Source: Aliiroseovarius sp. S1123 (GTDB lineage Bacteria; Pseudomonadota; Alphaproteobacteria; Rhodobacterales; Rhodobacteraceae). From it: a stretch of 64,000 bases of DNA. The notes under the pieces are model-generated. The model had not been told where the DNA came from. It worked only from the letters and a program-made list of their open reading frames with translations, and did no database searches. Shown piece after piece: positions 53,053-63,141 of this stretch (positions are counted from its first letter, which is position 1; every line of letters starts with the position of its first letter). The stretch is taken from contig NZ_JALKBE010000002.1 of the NCBI RefSeq assembly GCF_023015885.1, positions 124,001 to 188,000 of the forward strand, read 5' to 3'. Made by a program: the position numbers and the translations under genes.

Positions 53053-54399
53053 TTACGCGAAGTTCGCGAGCCAGTTTGACCATTCCGCCTTGGCACGGTC
53101 GGTATAGGCTTTGTAGCGATCCTTGCGCCCGCGACGGCCGCCTTTCAGGCCATCGACCGGGCGGAACAGACCGAAATTCACGTTCATCGGCTGGAAAGTC
53201 TTGGCTTCGGCGCCGCCGGTGATGTGGTGGATCAGCGCGCCCATAGCGGTGTCTTGCGGCACGGTGGGAAGGTCGTGCCCTAGGATCTCGGCTGCCGCTA
53301 GACGTCCGGCGAGCAGACCCATAGCTGCGCTTTCCACATAGCCTTCAACCCCGGTGACCTGACCTGCAAAACGCAAATTCGGTCGTGACTTCAGGCGCAT
53401 CTGGTTGTCCAGTAGGGTCGGCGAGTTCATAAACGTATTCCGGTGGATGCCGCCCAAACGCGCGAACGAGGCGTCTTCCAGGCCGGGGATCATTTTGAAC
53501 ACATCCGTCTGCGCGCCGTATTTCATCTTGGTCTGAAAGCCCACGATATTGAAAAGCGTGCCCAGAGCATTATCGCGGCGCAGCTGCACCACGGCATAGG
53601 GCTTGTTCTCGGGATCATGGGCATTCGTCAGACCCACCGGCTTCATCGGGCCAAAGCGCAGCGTTTCACGGCCACGTTCGGCCATCACCTCGATCGGCAG
53701 GCAGCCGTCGAAATATGTGGCGGTTTCACCCTCGTGGAATTCAGTCTTGTCGGCGGCCAGAAGCGCGTCGATGAAAGCTTCGTACTGGTCCTTGGTCATC
53801 GGGCAGTTCAGATAGGCTTTCTGCTCTTCCTCGGTCTCGCCCTTGTCATAGCGGGACTGGGCCCAAGCCACGTCCATATTAATGCTGTCCGCGTAAACAA
53901 TAGGGGCGATGGCGTCGAAAAAGGCGAGCCGTTCGGCGCCGGTTTCGCGGGCAATCGCTTCGCCAAGTGCAGGCGAGGTCAGGGGGCCGGTGGCAAAGAT
54001 CCAGTTGCCGTCCGTTGGCAGCTCTGAGACTTCGCCATACTCCACGCGGATATTGTCGCGGGCGCGCAGTTTTTCGGTTACCGCGGTGCTAAAGGCATCG
54101 CGATCCACGGCCAAAGCGCCCCCGGCTGGCAGGCGGTGCTGATCGGCGGTTGTCATGATCAAACCATCAGCCTGACGCATTTCCCAATGCAGCAGCCCAA
54201 CGGCGTTTTGTTCGTCATCATCCGACCGGAAGGAGTTCGAGCACACCATCTCGGCAAAATCGCCGGATTGGTGGGCGAAGGTTTCGACCTGTGGGCGCAT
54301 TTCATGCAGCACCACGTCTACACCCATATGTGAGGCCTGCCAGGCCGCTTCCGATCCGGCCATTCCGCCGCCGACGATATGCAATGTCTTGTCTGTCAT
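53053..54399 (-). CDS. trmFO: TrmFO, folate/FAD-dependent tRNA m5U54 methyltransferase
   Basis: A 448-residue flavoprotein that methylates U54 of tRNA using methylene-tetrahydrofolate. FAD loop [16 protein letters not shown] at residues 6-21; [12 protein letters not shown] with a conserved Cys near 56-67; [26 protein letters not shown] (in parts) near 270; and the C-terminal [19 protein letters not shown] 54399 is chosen over an upstream ATG that would add six residues. Together with gluQRS it forms a tRNA-modification operon. Confidence 0.94.
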   Translation of the reverse strand: MTDKTLHIVGGGMAGSEAAWQASHMGVDVVLHEMRPQVETFAHQSGDFAEMVCSNSFRSDDDEQNAVGLLHWEMRQADGLIMTTADQHRLPAGGALAVDRDAFSTAVTEKLRARDNIRVEYGEVSELPTDGNWIFATGPLTSPALGEAIARETGAERLAFFDAIAPIVYADSINMDVAWAQSRYDKGETEEEQKAYLNCPMTKDQYEAFIDALLAADKTEFHEGETATYFDGCLPIEVMAERGRETLRFGPMKPVGLTNAHDPENKPYAVVQLRRDNALGTLFNIVGFQTKMKYGAQTDVFKMIPGLEDASFARLGGIHRNTFMNSPTLLDNQMRLKSRPNLRFAGQVTGVEGYVESAAMGLLAGRLAAAEILGHDLPTVPQDTAMGALIHHITGGAEAKTFQPMNVNFGLFRPVDGLKGGRRGRKDRYKAYTDRAKAEWSNWLANFA

Positions 54400-54765
54400 G
54401 CTTCGCAGATAGGGCATCGTCTGGAAAAAGAAAAGCCCGCCATGGGGAATGGCGAGCTTTTCCGGGTGAGGGAAAATTCACCCGTGCCCCGGTAATCGGG
54501 GACGCCCTTCCTGATCTTTGGGGTGGGGTGGATCAGAAAGGATTTGCCGTGGAAAAAACAGACCTGTTCAAATTGCAGTCAGGCAATCGAAAGTCTGGTA
54601 ACTCGTCAAATATGAAGTTGTTCTTTGTTCCTAGTGAGCGCGTTAGGGTTGAAGTCAATATATGGGCAATTGAGGCAAAAATATGAAGTCGTGTGGCGAA
54701 ACTGTGAGGTAAGCACAATTTGTGGCAGAAAATTCACACCAGCAAGCAACCAATAGAATGGAGCT
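54400..54765. other. Gap between trmFO and VOC gene
   Basis: A 366-base stretch without a convincing gene. It contains the hairpin terminator at 54431-54463. A short open frame at 54549-54686 (GTG start with AAAGGA upstream, 45 codons) would end RVEVNIWAIEAKI. I could not support that frame further and do not call it a gene. Base composition from 54580 to 54730 is visibly more AT-rich than the surroundings. Confidence 0.4.
54431..54463. terminator. Hairpin terminator between VOC gene and trmFO
   Basis: AAAAGC-CC-GCCAT, GGGGA loop, ATGGC-GA-GCTTTT: a stem of 11 pairs with one two-by-two internal loop and A/T flanks, so it can act both ways. It separates the leftward VOC transcript from trmFO. 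Confidence 0.7.
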
Positions 54766-55167
54766 TCAGGGCATGGCAGGCTGCATGAGATCCCATGGTT
54801 TTCCATGAAGATCTTCGAAGACGACGACCTTCCCGTAGGGTTCCGAGCGTGGGGTTTCGCGGAAAATCACGCCCGCGTTTTGCATCTGTGCGTACTTTCC
54901 GTCGAAATCATCTGTGAACAAAAAATGCCCAACGCGGCCGCCAGCTTGTCTTCCGATGCAATCGGTCTGATCTCCGACAGCCTTGGCAATCAGAAAAGCA
55001 GTTTCCGCTTCGGGGTGAGGAGCCATGCGGACCCAGCGCTTGCCACCGCCCATGTCGGTGTCTTCCAGCAAAACGAACCCCAGCGCGGATTGAAACCACG
55101 CGATGGCTACGTCGTAGTCGTCCGTCAGGTAGGTGATCAGGGCGAGGCGAATTGTGGGGTGGGTCAT
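54766..55167 (-). CDS. VOC family protein
   Basis: A 133-residue vicinal-oxygen-chelate domain protein. It starts IRLALITYLTDDYDVAIAWFQSALGF in family style (in parts), then RWVRMAPHPEAETAFLIAK, and ends VVVFEDLHGKPWDLMQP, with a Glu in the usual metal position (FEDLHG). Proteins of this sort include glyoxalase-like and antibiotic-resistance-like members; the substrate is not evident. GGAG lies just upstream of ATG 55167. Single gene, not clearly linked to a neighbour. Confidence 0.82.
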   Translation of the reverse strand: MTHPTIRLALITYLTDDYDVAIAWFQSALGFVLLEDTDMGGGKRWVRMAPHPEAETAFLIAKAVGDQTDCIGRQAGGRVGHFLFTDDFDGKYAQMQNAGVIFRETPRSEPYGKVVVFEDLHGKPWDLMQPAMP

Positions 55168-55268
55168 GGGTGCTCCTGCTATCTATCTAGGAAGAAAGAC
55201 AGCAGGAGTGTTCGTGTGCAAGCCCCAATCATCGGGGCTGAGGGCGAGCTTTCGAGAAGCCGGCCGGA

Positions 55269-56150
55269 TTAGAAGAACAGCGGCAGGCCGTCGTAAAGGT
55301 CGTAGGGACCGAAGGCGCGTTCGGTGGTACGCAGACGACGCTTGCCGGTCTCAAAGGTCAGCGACATGCCGACTTGGTTGATGTGGCCAATTCCTATGTC
55401 AAGGCGTCCGACAGAGACATCGAACCACGTGTCCTGAGCAACCATGTACCCTGCACCCAGTTCAAATTGAGTGACGTCGTTCGGACCAAAATCCAGCCAG
55501 TTCACGCCAGCGAGTACACGCATATTCGGACGGACGTTGTATTTGCCCGACAGGCTGACATTGTTGAAGCCATCAAAACGCATATAATCCAGCGAAACCT
55601 CGTATTGTTCGGTTTCACGTTCAAATCCAATCTCAAAGATCGTTTCGTCTTCGTCTATCACGCGAATGACCGAGGCATAGGCCATGTATTCGCCATTGCT
55701 GTACTCGGCGAAGGCTTGCGCGAAATCAGTTCTGCCGCCTTCAAAGTCGAACCGCGAGGCCGACAAACCGAAGGTATAGTCGTTCAAGCGGTATTCACCG
55801 CCAATCAGAAAGGTTTCCAGATCGTCGGATGGGCCATCAGTGAAGCCTGATCTGCTATAGCTACCAAGCAGTGTGAAGTTCTGTGTGAATGCATAACCTG
55901 CCGTGATTGTGCCTTGGATTAAGCTAGCGCTTGCACCATCACCGCTTATACGCGTTACGTCCAGTTCCAGCCCATAGGTCAACTTGCCGTTTGTGCCTTC
56001 GTAGCCAAAGGTGCCGTTTGTTTCGCTGAGCGAACCGCCATCGGCGCTCCAGCGGTCATAGCTAAGTGCGCCGGACATATAGTTGGTCTCGGCCAGAAGC
56101 GGTGCGGCGCTGAGCATCAGTGCGGGCAGGGCGATGGTAATAGTTTTCAT
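55269..56150 (-). CDS. Outer-membrane beta-barrel (porin-like) protein
   Basis: A 293-residue exported protein with a signal peptide (to about LLAE, residue 20). The mature part consists almost wholly of alternating amphipathic strands separated by short turns: GALSYDRWS, NGTFGYEG, LTYGLELDVTRI, TITAGYAFT, FTLLGSYSRSGF and so on, about 14 strands. It ends in Phe-Phe, the C-terminal aromatic typical of proteins assembled by BAM. Similar barrels are common in roseobacters; whether it conducts solutes is unknown. AGGAGA-like GGAGA precedes ATG 56150. Single gene. Confidence 0.75.
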   Translation of the reverse strand: MKTITIALPALMLSAAPLLAETNYMSGALSYDRWSADGGSLSETNGTFGYEGTNGKLTYGLELDVTRISGDGASASLIQGTITAGYAFTQNFTLLGSYSRSGFTDGPSDDLETFLIGGEYRLNDYTFGLSASRFDFEGGRTDFAQAFAEYSNGEYMAYASVIRVIDEDETIFEIGFERETEQYEVSLDYMRFDGFNNVSLSGKYNVRPNMRVLAGVNWLDFGPNDVTQFELGAGYMVAQDTWFDVSVGRLDIGIGHINQVGMSLTFETGKRRLRTTERAFGPYDLYDGLPLFF

Positions 56151-56273
56151 AAAAAGTCTCCATTTTTACCCGCCCCAATTGAAACGATTCGAGCGGGTAT
56201 ACAATGGGCGGTGAAATGGCCTGCATAAAGTGGTTGGGGTTGTGGCAACGCAGTCACATTCGCGCATGAAAAA

Positions 56274-56306
56274 GCCCGCCATATCAACAGGAACGGCGGG
56301 CTTTTC
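56274..56306. terminator. Terminator downstream of gyrA
   Basis: A perfect 7-base-pair stem (56274-56280 with 56295-56301) with a 14-base loop, A-rich on the left and TTTT on the right. It lies 18 bases past the leftward gyrA stop and may serve both directions. Confidence 0.75.
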
Positions 56307-56324
56307 GTGTTCTGCAAAAAGCGG

Positions 56325-59078
56325 TTAGCTTTCGTCGCTATTCGCCTCGTCTTCGTCCGAGCTTTCGACGATCCGCGCGACCGACACGACCTCTTCGCCT
56401 TTGCCGGTGTTGAAGACTTTTACACCGCCTGCACCGCGCGAACGGAAGCTGATCCCGTCCACAGGGCAACGGATCGACTGACCTTTTGAGGTCGCAAGCA
56501 TGATCTGGTCTGTAATCTCGATCGGGAAGCAGGCAACGATGTCTCCACCCCTCATGGCCGCCACACCTTGGCCACCACGGCCACTGACGCGGTAATCGTG
56601 ACTGGAGGTCAGGTTGCCAGTGCCACCCTTGTTGATCGTAACCAGAAGATCATTCGCGGATAGCATGTCCTGATAGCGCTCTTCGCCGAGATCGCCGGAC
56701 ACCTCTTCGCCGCCGTCTTCGTCGGCATCGCTGCCAAACTCGCCGCGGAAGCGCTTGATGAAGGCACCGCGTTCATCCGGGGTGGCGTCAAAGTGACGGA
56801 TGACCGAGGCCGAAACCACCTCGTCCCCGGCATTCACCAGCTTGATGCCGCGCACACCAGTCGACGAGCGCGAGTTAAACACGCGCACATCCGTGACGGG
56901 GAAGCGAATGGCGCGACCGCCCGAGGTCACCAGCATCACGTCGTCGTTTTCGTCACAGATGCGGGCGTTGATCAGGCGGGTGCCTTCATCATCGCCCTCG
57001 AACTTCATCGCAATCTTGCCGTTCGACTTCACATTGGTGAAGTCCGACAGGCGGTTGCGACGGACCGAGCCTTTGGACGTGGCGAACACAATCTGAAGGT
57101 CGTCCCATTCTTTCTCGTCTCGATCCACTGGCAGAATGGCGGCAATCGACACGCCAGTTGGGATTGGCAGGATGTTCACCAGCGGTTTACCTTTGGCGGT
57201 GCGGCCCCCTTGTGGCAGGCGCCAAGTTTTCAGCTTATACGCCATGCCGTCATCGGTGAAGAACAGCAGTTGAGTATGCGTATTGGCGACGAACAGCGTG
57301 GTGATCACGTCTTCGTCTTTGGTCTGCATCCCCGACAGTCCTTTACCGCCACGCTTCTGCGCACGGAAATCGGCAAGCGGCGTGCGTTTAGCCCAGCCCG
57401 AGGCAGTGATGGTCACGACCATATCCTCGCGCTCGATCAGGTCTTCGTCGTCCATGTCGCCCGACCAGTCCACGATCTGGGTGCGGCGCGGCACGGCAAA
57501 GGCGTCTTTCACCTCGATCAATTCGTCCGAGATGATGGACATGATCCGCTCGCGCGAACGCAGAATATCCAAGTAATCCCGGATCTTTGCGGCGAGTTCT
57601 TGAAGTTCGTCTGTGACTTCTTTCACACCCATTGCGGTCAGACGTTGCAGGCGCAGTTCCAAAATGGCGCGCGCTTGCGCTTCGGACAGGTTATAAGTGC
57701 CGTCCTCGTTCATCTTATGGGTTGGATCGTCGATCAGCTGGATGTATTCCGCGATGTCATGGGCAGGCCAACGGCGCTCCATCAGTTTCGCGCGCGCATC
57801 CGCAGGGTCAGCCGATGATCGGATCGTCGCGACAACTTCGTCTACATTCGAAACAGCCACTGCCAAGCCACACAGAACATGGCTGCGCTCGCGCGCTTTG
57901 CGCAGGTCATAGGCCGTACGGCGCGTGACAACTTCCTCGCGGAAGGTGATGAAATGGCTTAGGAAATCGCGTAGGGTGAGCTGTTCAGGACGACCACCGT
58001 TCAGCGCCAGCATGTTACAGCCGAACGAGGTCTGCATCTGCGTGTGGCGGAACAATTGGTTTAGAACAACCTCGGGCGTCGCGTCGCGCTTCAGCTCGAC
58101 AACAACACGAACGCCGATCCGGTCGCTTTCGTCCTGCACGGCCGAAATGCCTTCCAGTTTCTTGTCGCGCACACCTTCAGCGATACGCTCGACCAAGGTG
58201 GCTTTGTTTACCTGATAGGGGATCTCATCCAGAACGATCGCATAGCGGTCTTTGCGGATTTCTTCGATCCGTGTCTTGGCGCGCATGATGACGCTGCCAC
58301 GGCCTTCCAGATAGGCTTTTTGCGCACCGGAACGGCCCAACATGATCCCGCCTGTCGGGAAATCGGGGCCGGGGATGTATTCCATCAACCCTTCGGACGT
58401 CAGGTCCGGGTTCTCGATCAACGCCAGGGTGCCATCGATTACCTCGCCCAGATTGTGCGGCGGAATGTTCGTGGCCATACCGACCGCGATCCCGCCAGCA
58501 CCGTTGACCAGCATGTTGGGGAAGCGGGCGGGTAGGACGGTCGGCTCAAGGTCCTTGCCGTCATAGTTGTCTTGAAAGTTGACGGTGTCTTTTTCAATGT
58601 CCGCCAGCAGCGAAGCGGCAGGTTTGTCCATCCGGACTTCGGTATAACGCATGGCCGCCGGGTTATCGCCGTCCATCGAACCAAAGTTACCCTGACCATC
58701 CAATAGCGGCAGCGACATTGAGAATGGCTGCGCCATACGCACAAGCGCGTCATAGATGGCCGAGTCACCGTGCGGGTGATACTTACCCATCGTGTCGCCG
58801 ACCGGGCGGGCCGACTTGCGATAGGGTTTGTCATGCCCGTTATTGGTTTCATACATCGCATACAGGATGCGGCGATGCACCGGCTTCAGACCGTCGCGCA
58901 GATCCGGGATGGCGCGGCTCACGATTACGCTCATTGCGTAGTCGAGATACGAGCTTTTCATTTCCTCTTCGATGGAAATTTGGGGGCCGTCATAGACGGG
59001 GCGCTGGGGCATTTCGTCCATGTTTTCCGGGGTATCAGGGGTATCTGTCACGTTGTCCGCCGTTTTTGTGCGTTTCAC
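56325..59078 (-). CDS. gyrA: DNA gyrase subunit A
   Basis: A 917-residue type II topoisomerase subunit. The quinolone region [19 protein letters not shown] (near 99-117) keeps the Ser and Asp of sensitive enzymes. The catalytic Tyr lies in [10 protein letters not shown] near 140. The GyrA box QKRGGKG near residue 580 shows it is gyrase and not topoisomerase IV. Six C-terminal beta-propeller blades follow, with an acidic tail [13 protein letters not shown]. The frame starts with a GTG at 59078; an ATG at 59021 is an alternative. A palindromic CTATATATAG lies just before the start. Confidence 0.96.
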   Translation of the reverse strand: MKRTKTADNVTDTPDTPENMDEMPQRPVYDGPQISIEEEMKSSYLDYAMSVIVSRAIPDLRDGLKPVHRRILYAMYETNNGHDKPYRKSARPVGDTMGKYHPHGDSAIYDALVRMAQPFSMSLPLLDGQGNFGSMDGDNPAAMRYTEVRMDKPAASLLADIEKDTVNFQDNYDGKDLEPTVLPARFPNMLVNGAGGIAVGMATNIPPHNLGEVIDGTLALIENPDLTSEGLMEYIPGPDFPTGGIMLGRSGAQKAYLEGRGSVIMRAKTRIEEIRKDRYAIVLDEIPYQVNKATLVERIAEGVRDKKLEGISAVQDESDRIGVRVVVELKRDATPEVVLNQLFRHTQMQTSFGCNMLALNGGRPEQLTLRDFLSHFITFREEVVTRRTAYDLRKARERSHVLCGLAVAVSNVDEVVATIRSSADPADARAKLMERRWPAHDIAEYIQLIDDPTHKMNEDGTYNLSEAQARAILELRLQRLTAMGVKEVTDELQELAAKIRDYLDILRSRERIMSIISDELIEVKDAFAVPRRTQIVDWSGDMDDEDLIEREDMVVTITASGWAKRTPLADFRAQKRGGKGLSGMQTKDEDVITTLFVANTHTQLLFFTDDGMAYKLKTWRLPQGGRTAKGKPLVNILPIPTGVSIAAILPVDRDEKEWDDLQIVFATSKGSVRRNRLSDFTNVKSNGKIAMKFEGDDEGTRLINARICDENDDVMLVTSGGRAIRFPVTDVRVFNSRSSTGVRGIKLVNAGDEVVSASVIRHFDATPDERGAFIKRFRGEFGSDADEDGGEEVSGDLGEERYQDMLSANDLLVTINKGGTGNLTSSHDYRVSGRGGQGVAAMRGGDIVACFPIEITDQIMLATSKGQSIRCPVDGISFRSRGAGGVKVFNTGKGEEVVSVARIVESSDEDEANSDES

Positions 59079-59247
59079 ACTATATATAGGTCAGGCCACC
59101 TTAGCAGAACGCTCGATATGGGGGCAACCAAAAGGGCCCGTTTGAGCCGATCTTCGGGCGATTTTTTGCGGGAATTCCCGCGCTTTGGCCCCTTGGCTTT
59201 CCCGACGGCTGAGGCCATTATCGCCCAAACGCGAAACGGAGAGCCAG

Positions 59248-60396
59248 ATGTCCAAGCCCCGCAGCATTTTCGAGGAAGTCAGCGACGCCAACGAGGGCGC
59301 GCGCGACACCCCAAAGACCGGCGCGATCGAACGCGGTTCGGGCGGCGGTGGTGCGCGTGGGGCCATTCGGTTGTGGCTGGTGCTTCTGTTCGCCCTCGTG
59401 GCCATCATGGTCGTTGTGGGTGGCCTGACGCGCCTGACTGATTCTGGTCTTTCGATCACCGAATGGGCGCCGTTCACCGGGGCGATGCCGCCGATGGATC
59501 AAGCCGCGTGGGAGGCCGAGTTCGCCAAGTATCAGGAGATCCCCGAGTTCAAGCTGCAAAACAGCCATATGGATCTTGAGGCGTTCAAGAGCATTTACTG
59601 GTGGGAATGGGGCCATCGTCAGCTGGGTCGTTTCATTGGCCTTGTCTGGGCGATTGGCTTTTTCGGCTTTCTGGCCGCCCGCAAGATCCCCAATGGCTGG
59701 ACCGGCCGGTTGTTGCTTCTGGGCGCGCTTGGCGGGCTGCAGGGGGCTATTGGTTGGTGGATGGTGTCCTCGGGTCTGACGGGGGATCGCGTCGACGTCG
59801 CCTCGTATCGCTTGGCGGTGCATCTGGGGCTGGCTTTCGTGATCCTGGGCTTCATCACATGGTATGTGCTGCTTCTGGGCCGCAAAGAGGCCAGCCTGAT
59901 GGCGGCGCGTCGTTTGCGCGAGCGCAAGCTCTTTGGCATGGGTACGGGGCTGTTGCATCTGGCCTTCCTGCAGATTCTGTTGGGTGCTCTGGTGGCCGGT
60001 ATCGACGCCGGGCGGTCTTTCGTGGATTGGCCGTGGATGGCAGATCAGTTCTTCCCGCCCGAGGCCTTCGACATCACGCCCCTGTGGCGCAACTTCTTTG
60101 AAAACGCGGGCCTTGTGCAATTCATGCATCGCATGGTGGGCTATGTGCTTGTGATCTTTGCGATTGTCATCTGGCGCGCTTCGCGCAAGTCGGGCAACCA
60201 GATGGTGCGCACGGGCTTTACCTTGGCCTGTCTGATGGTTGGCGCGCAGGCTGTTCTGGGCATCACGACCGTCCTTCAAGCCTCGCCCCTGCATGTGGCC
60301 ATCACACACCAAATCGGCGCGATGCTGGTGTGGGTTCTGGTCCTGAACGCCCGGTATCTTGCGGGCTACCCAACCGAACAAAGCATTCGGAGCTAA
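59248..60396 (+). CDS. ctaA: Heme A synthase (CtaA/COX15)
   Basis: A 382-residue membrane enzyme that oxidises heme O to heme A for the aa3-type oxidase. It has about eight helices and the conserved histidines in WEWGHRQLGRFIG (near 125), AVHLGLAFVILG (near 190), QFMHRMVGYVL (near 292) and ITHQIGAMLVW (near 352). GLTRLTDSGLSITEWAPFTGAMPP (in parts) near 60-85 is typical of the alphaproteobacterial/mitochondrial type. ATG 59248, after GGAG, is the start. The M32 carboxypeptidase gene begins two bases after its stop. Confidence 0.95.
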   Translation: MSKPRSIFEEVSDANEGARDTPKTGAIERGSGGGGARGAIRLWLVLLFALVAIMVVVGGLTRLTDSGLSITEWAPFTGAMPPMDQAAWEAEFAKYQEIPEFKLQNSHMDLEAFKSIYWWEWGHRQLGRFIGLVWAIGFFGFLAARKIPNGWTGRLLLLGALGGLQGAIGWWMVSSGLTGDRVDVASYRLAVHLGLAFVILGFITWYVLLLGRKEASLMAARRLRERKLFGMGTGLLHLAFLQILLGALVAGIDAGRSFVDWPWMADQFFPPEAFDITPLWRNFFENAGLVQFMHRMVGYVLVIFAIVIWRASRKSGNQMVRTGFTLACLMVGAQAVLGITTVLQASPLHVAITHQIGAMLVWVLVLNARYLAGYPTEQSIRS

Positions 60397-60398
60397 TA

Positions 60399-61877
60399 AT
60401 GAGCGCATTTAACGATCTGATGGAATTTGCCCGCGATACCCAAGCCTTGGGTGAAGTGGCGGGTCGTTTGGGCTGGGATCAGGAAACGGTGATGCCCGAG
60501 GGGGCAGGGCCGCAACGCGCCGAGGAAATGGCCGCGATGGAGAAGATCCTCCATGCCCGCCGCAACGATCCGCGTATTGGCGATTGGCTTGAAGCCATTG
60601 ACGAAGCGGGTTTGGACGACGCTGGACGCGCCCAGATCCGCGAAATCCGCCGTGCGCGCGACCGTGCTGCGAAAGTGCCTGTGGCGCTGGCGGCAGAACT
60701 GGCCCGTGTAACCTCGGCCGCGCAGGGCAAATGGGCCGAGGCGCGGGCCGCGGATGATTTCGACGCCTTCAAGCCGGTTCTGGAAGAAGTGGTGAAGCTG
60801 CGTCGCGAAGAAGCCAGCGCGTTGGCGGATGGTAAAGACCTCTATGACGCGCTGCTCGACGACTACGAGCCCGGCATCACGGGCGGCGATATCCAGACGC
60901 TTTTTGATGCGATGCGTCCGCGTTTGGTGACACTGCGCGACAAGGCGCTGGGGGCGGCCAACCAGCCTGAAATTCTTGTGGGCAACTGGGCTGAGAAGAA
61001 GCAGCTGAAGCTCTCGACCAAGCTGGCAAAGACTTTTGGGTATGATCTGACCCACGGGCGGATCGACAAGGCGGTGCACCCGTTCAGCTCGGGCTCGGGG
61101 TTGGATGTGCGCATCACCACGCGGACCTCGGAAGATGATCCGTTCAATTGTTTCTATTCGACGATTCACGAGGTCGGGCACGCCTGTTACGAACAGAACA
61201 TCGACAACGCCTATCTGCTGACACCCATTGGGCGCGGGGCGTCGATGGGTGTGCATGAAAGCCAATCGCGCATCTATGAGAACCAACTGGGCCGCTCGCG
61301 CGCCTTTACCGGCTGGCTGTTTGACCAGATGGAGAAGCGGTTCGGCAAAACACCCGCAACCGATGCAGATGCGTTTTATGGCATGGTGAACCGGCTTCAG
61401 AAGGGTTTTATCCGCACCGAAGCGGATGAAGTTCAGTACAACCTTCACATCATGCTGCGCTTCGACTTGGAGCGTCGCCTGATTGGCGGGCAACTGGACG
61501 TCACGGATCTGGAAACCGCATGGAATGAACGGTTCGCGGCTGATTTCGGATACGAGGTCGACAAGGCGTCTAACGGCGTGTTGCAGGATGTGCATTGGTC
61601 CGTCGGGTTGTTTGGCTATTTCCCGACCTACGCGCTTGGGAACATCTATGCAGGCTGTCTTTATGACGCGCTGCGCAGTGATCTGCCAGATCTGGATGCG
61701 AGGTTGGGGCAGGGGGATTCGTCCGCAGCCACGGCATGGCTGTCAGACAAGTTGCAACAACATGGAAGCCTGCGTACGCCACGCGCGACGATCGAACATG
61801 CCACGGGAAAACCGGTTTCGGTCGAGCCGTTGCTGGCCTATCTGGAACACAAGTTCGACGACATCTATTTCAGCTAA
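60399..61877 (+). CDS. M32 family metallocarboxypeptidase (Taq type)
   Basis: A 492-residue zinc carboxypeptidase with an all-helical neurolysin-like fold. The zinc motif HEVGH is near residues 256-260 (STIHEVGHACYEQN), with the second-ligand region MGVHESQSRIYENQLGRS near 283-300 and the family signatures DVRITTRTSEDDPFNCF and GYFPTYALGNIYAGCL. It removes C-terminal residues from peptides in the cytoplasm. ATG 60399 is the start (TAATAATG). Likely cotranscribed with ctaA; the pairing carries no known functional link. Confidence 0.93.
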   Translation: MSAFNDLMEFARDTQALGEVAGRLGWDQETVMPEGAGPQRAEEMAAMEKILHARRNDPRIGDWLEAIDEAGLDDAGRAQIREIRRARDRAAKVPVALAAELARVTSAAQGKWAEARAADDFDAFKPVLEEVVKLRREEASALADGKDLYDALLDDYEPGITGGDIQTLFDAMRPRLVTLRDKALGAANQPEILVGNWAEKKQLKLSTKLAKTFGYDLTHGRIDKAVHPFSSGSGLDVRITTRTSEDDPFNCFYSTIHEVGHACYEQNIDNAYLLTPIGRGASMGVHESQSRIYENQLGRSRAFTGWLFDQMEKRFGKTPATDADAFYGMVNRLQKGFIRTEADEVQYNLHIMLRFDLERRLIGGQLDVTDLETAWNERFAADFGYEVDKASNGVLQDVHWSVGLFGYFPTYALGNIYAGCLYDALRSDLPDLDARLGQGDSSAATAWLSDKLQQHGSLRTPRATIEHATGKPVSVEPLLAYLEHKFDDIYFS

Positions 61878-62160
61878 CCTCTTATCGCTTTGGGGGAAAA
61901 CTCGACGTCAATACCCCGTTCGCGCGCTTTGTCTTCCCGTCATGCAAGGACGAGGTCGGCGGATTCACGCGCGGTCTTGGGGTGTGCGCTTTGTCACACT
62001 CGGTAAAATGTTGCAGTAAGTGTGCAAGTAGTGCTGGATTTGGTCATTGGTTCTGTTCAAGGTCGAGCTTGCCTGAGGGGGGCAACTTTGGTCGCTGACG
62101 CCAAAGACACAAATTGTAAATGTTTGTGCCTTTAAGTTTGCGATCGATGGAGGTTTATGG

Positions 62161-62772
62161 ATGACCACGCTCTCTGGTCCGGGCAGTATTCGTACACTTG
62201 GACGTAAAACTTTTGGCGCAGCCCTGTTGGCCGCGTTGGCAAGCTTTGCCGCGCCGACTGATGGGTTCGCAAGCGGATCTGATTTCCTGAAATCGCGCGG
62301 ATTGGGAACGGCTCCGCCGGGCGCGCAACGCCTGTGTTCCACCTATAGCTGGGCCTGTGCGCGTGGATCTTCCAGCGGCACTGTCACGCAGGGACAGATG
62401 CAGGTCGTGCGTGCCGTGAACTCGCAGATAAATCGATCAACACCGGCAATTGAAGACAGTCAGCAATATGGCGAGGCCGAGCGTTGGGCAATACCAACAA
62501 GCCGAGGCGGCGATTGCGAAGACTACGCTTTGGCCAAGAAACGCGCCCTGATTGGCAAGGGCATTAACCCTCAGCGTTTATTGATCGCGACGGTTCTAGA
62601 TCGAAGCAGACGCCCGCATGCGGTGTTGGTTGTGCGCACGGAACAAGGCGACATGGTTTTGGATAACGTTACCAATTCGATCCGGAACTGGCGGGACACC
62701 CGATATGTGTTCTTGCGGATGCAAGACCCTAACAAACCGTCACGATGGGTGAATGTCATCGCCGGAGGATGA
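62161..62772 (+). CDS. Bacterial transglutaminase-like cysteine peptidase (LapG-related)
   Basis: A 203-residue exported protein of the BTLCP family (PF06035). The N-terminal hydrophobic stretch (to about residue 38) is a signal. The catalytic triad is C119 in RGGDCEDYALAKK, H153 in RPHAVLVVRT and an Asp near 172 in MVLDN. LapG, a member, cuts the N-terminus of large adhesins to release biofilms and needs calcium; LapD and LapA are not in the window. The convergent gene at 63142 encodes an exported acidic-repeat protein. Target of this enzyme is unknown. Confidence 0.83.
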   Translation: MTTLSGPGSIRTLGRKTFGAALLAALASFAAPTDGFASGSDFLKSRGLGTAPPGAQRLCSTYSWACARGSSSGTVTQGQMQVVRAVNSQINRSTPAIEDSQQYGEAERWAIPTSRGGDCEDYALAKKRALIGKGINPQRLLIATVLDRSRRPHAVLVVRTEQGDMVLDNVTNSIRNWRDTRYVFLRMQDPNKPSRWVNVIAGG

Positions 62773-62927
62773 ATGGGGCTGAAGTTCGCCCAAAGCGTTT
62801 CGGTTATAACCTGACGCAGGGGAAAACCGAAGCGCAGTGCAAGATTTCTGTATTGCGGGCGTTTCACGACAAGCTTGTGTCTCAAGTTTATCCCGAAACG
62901 CATTAGGTTTGCGGTACAGCAATCAGA

Positions 62928-63014
62928 TCAAGCAATAGAAAGGGTGCGGCTGTGCTCTTTTTTTGTCAGATACACATGACTTAGCCGCTCCCACCGCCGG
63001 TCGGGCTTCTTCAT
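62928..63014 (-). CDS. Possible 28-residue basic peptide
   Basis: ATG 63014 with AGGAG nine bases upstream opens a 28-codon frame, MKKPDRRWERLSHVYLTKKE onward, ending SIA. The composition is strongly basic and looks protein-like. There is no domain and no known relative that I can name. It sits in the gap between the LapG-like and acidic-repeat genes, and leftward transcription would have to pass the hairpin at 63064-63094. Speculative. Confidence 0.3.
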   Translation of the reverse strand: MKKPDRRWERLSHVYLTKKEHSRTLSIA

Positions 63015-63063
63015 GGTGTACAGCTCCTACAAACACAGGGCTAAAACTGATTCACAACGAAAT

Positions 63064-63102
63064 AACCCGGCAAGAGAACACTTCTTGCCGGGTTAATTTT
63101 TT
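63064..63102. terminator. Strong hairpin terminator
   Basis: A perfect 11-base-pair stem (63064-63074 with 63084-63094), nine-base loop, then AATTTTTTG on the + strand. Placed between convergent genes; its T-run favours ending rightward transcripts but it may stop the leftward acidic-repeat transcript too. Confidence 0.85.
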
Positions 63103-63141
63103 GTAATTTCTCTTTCCGCCCGTAATCAGGGGCTAAAGATA

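Larger units (their letters stand above)
62773..63141. other. Gap between the LapG-like and acidic-repeat genes
   Basis: A 369-base stretch between two convergent genes. It holds a possible 28-codon leftward gene (62928-63014) and a strong hairpin terminator (63064-63100). The first 150 bases show nothing that I recognise. Confidence 0.5.

Noticed and set aside
54549-54686. 45-codon GTG frame after the trmFO terminator
   Set aside because: It has an AAAGGA before the GTG, but no domain, signal or promoter, and it lies in an AT-rich gap; support is too thin.
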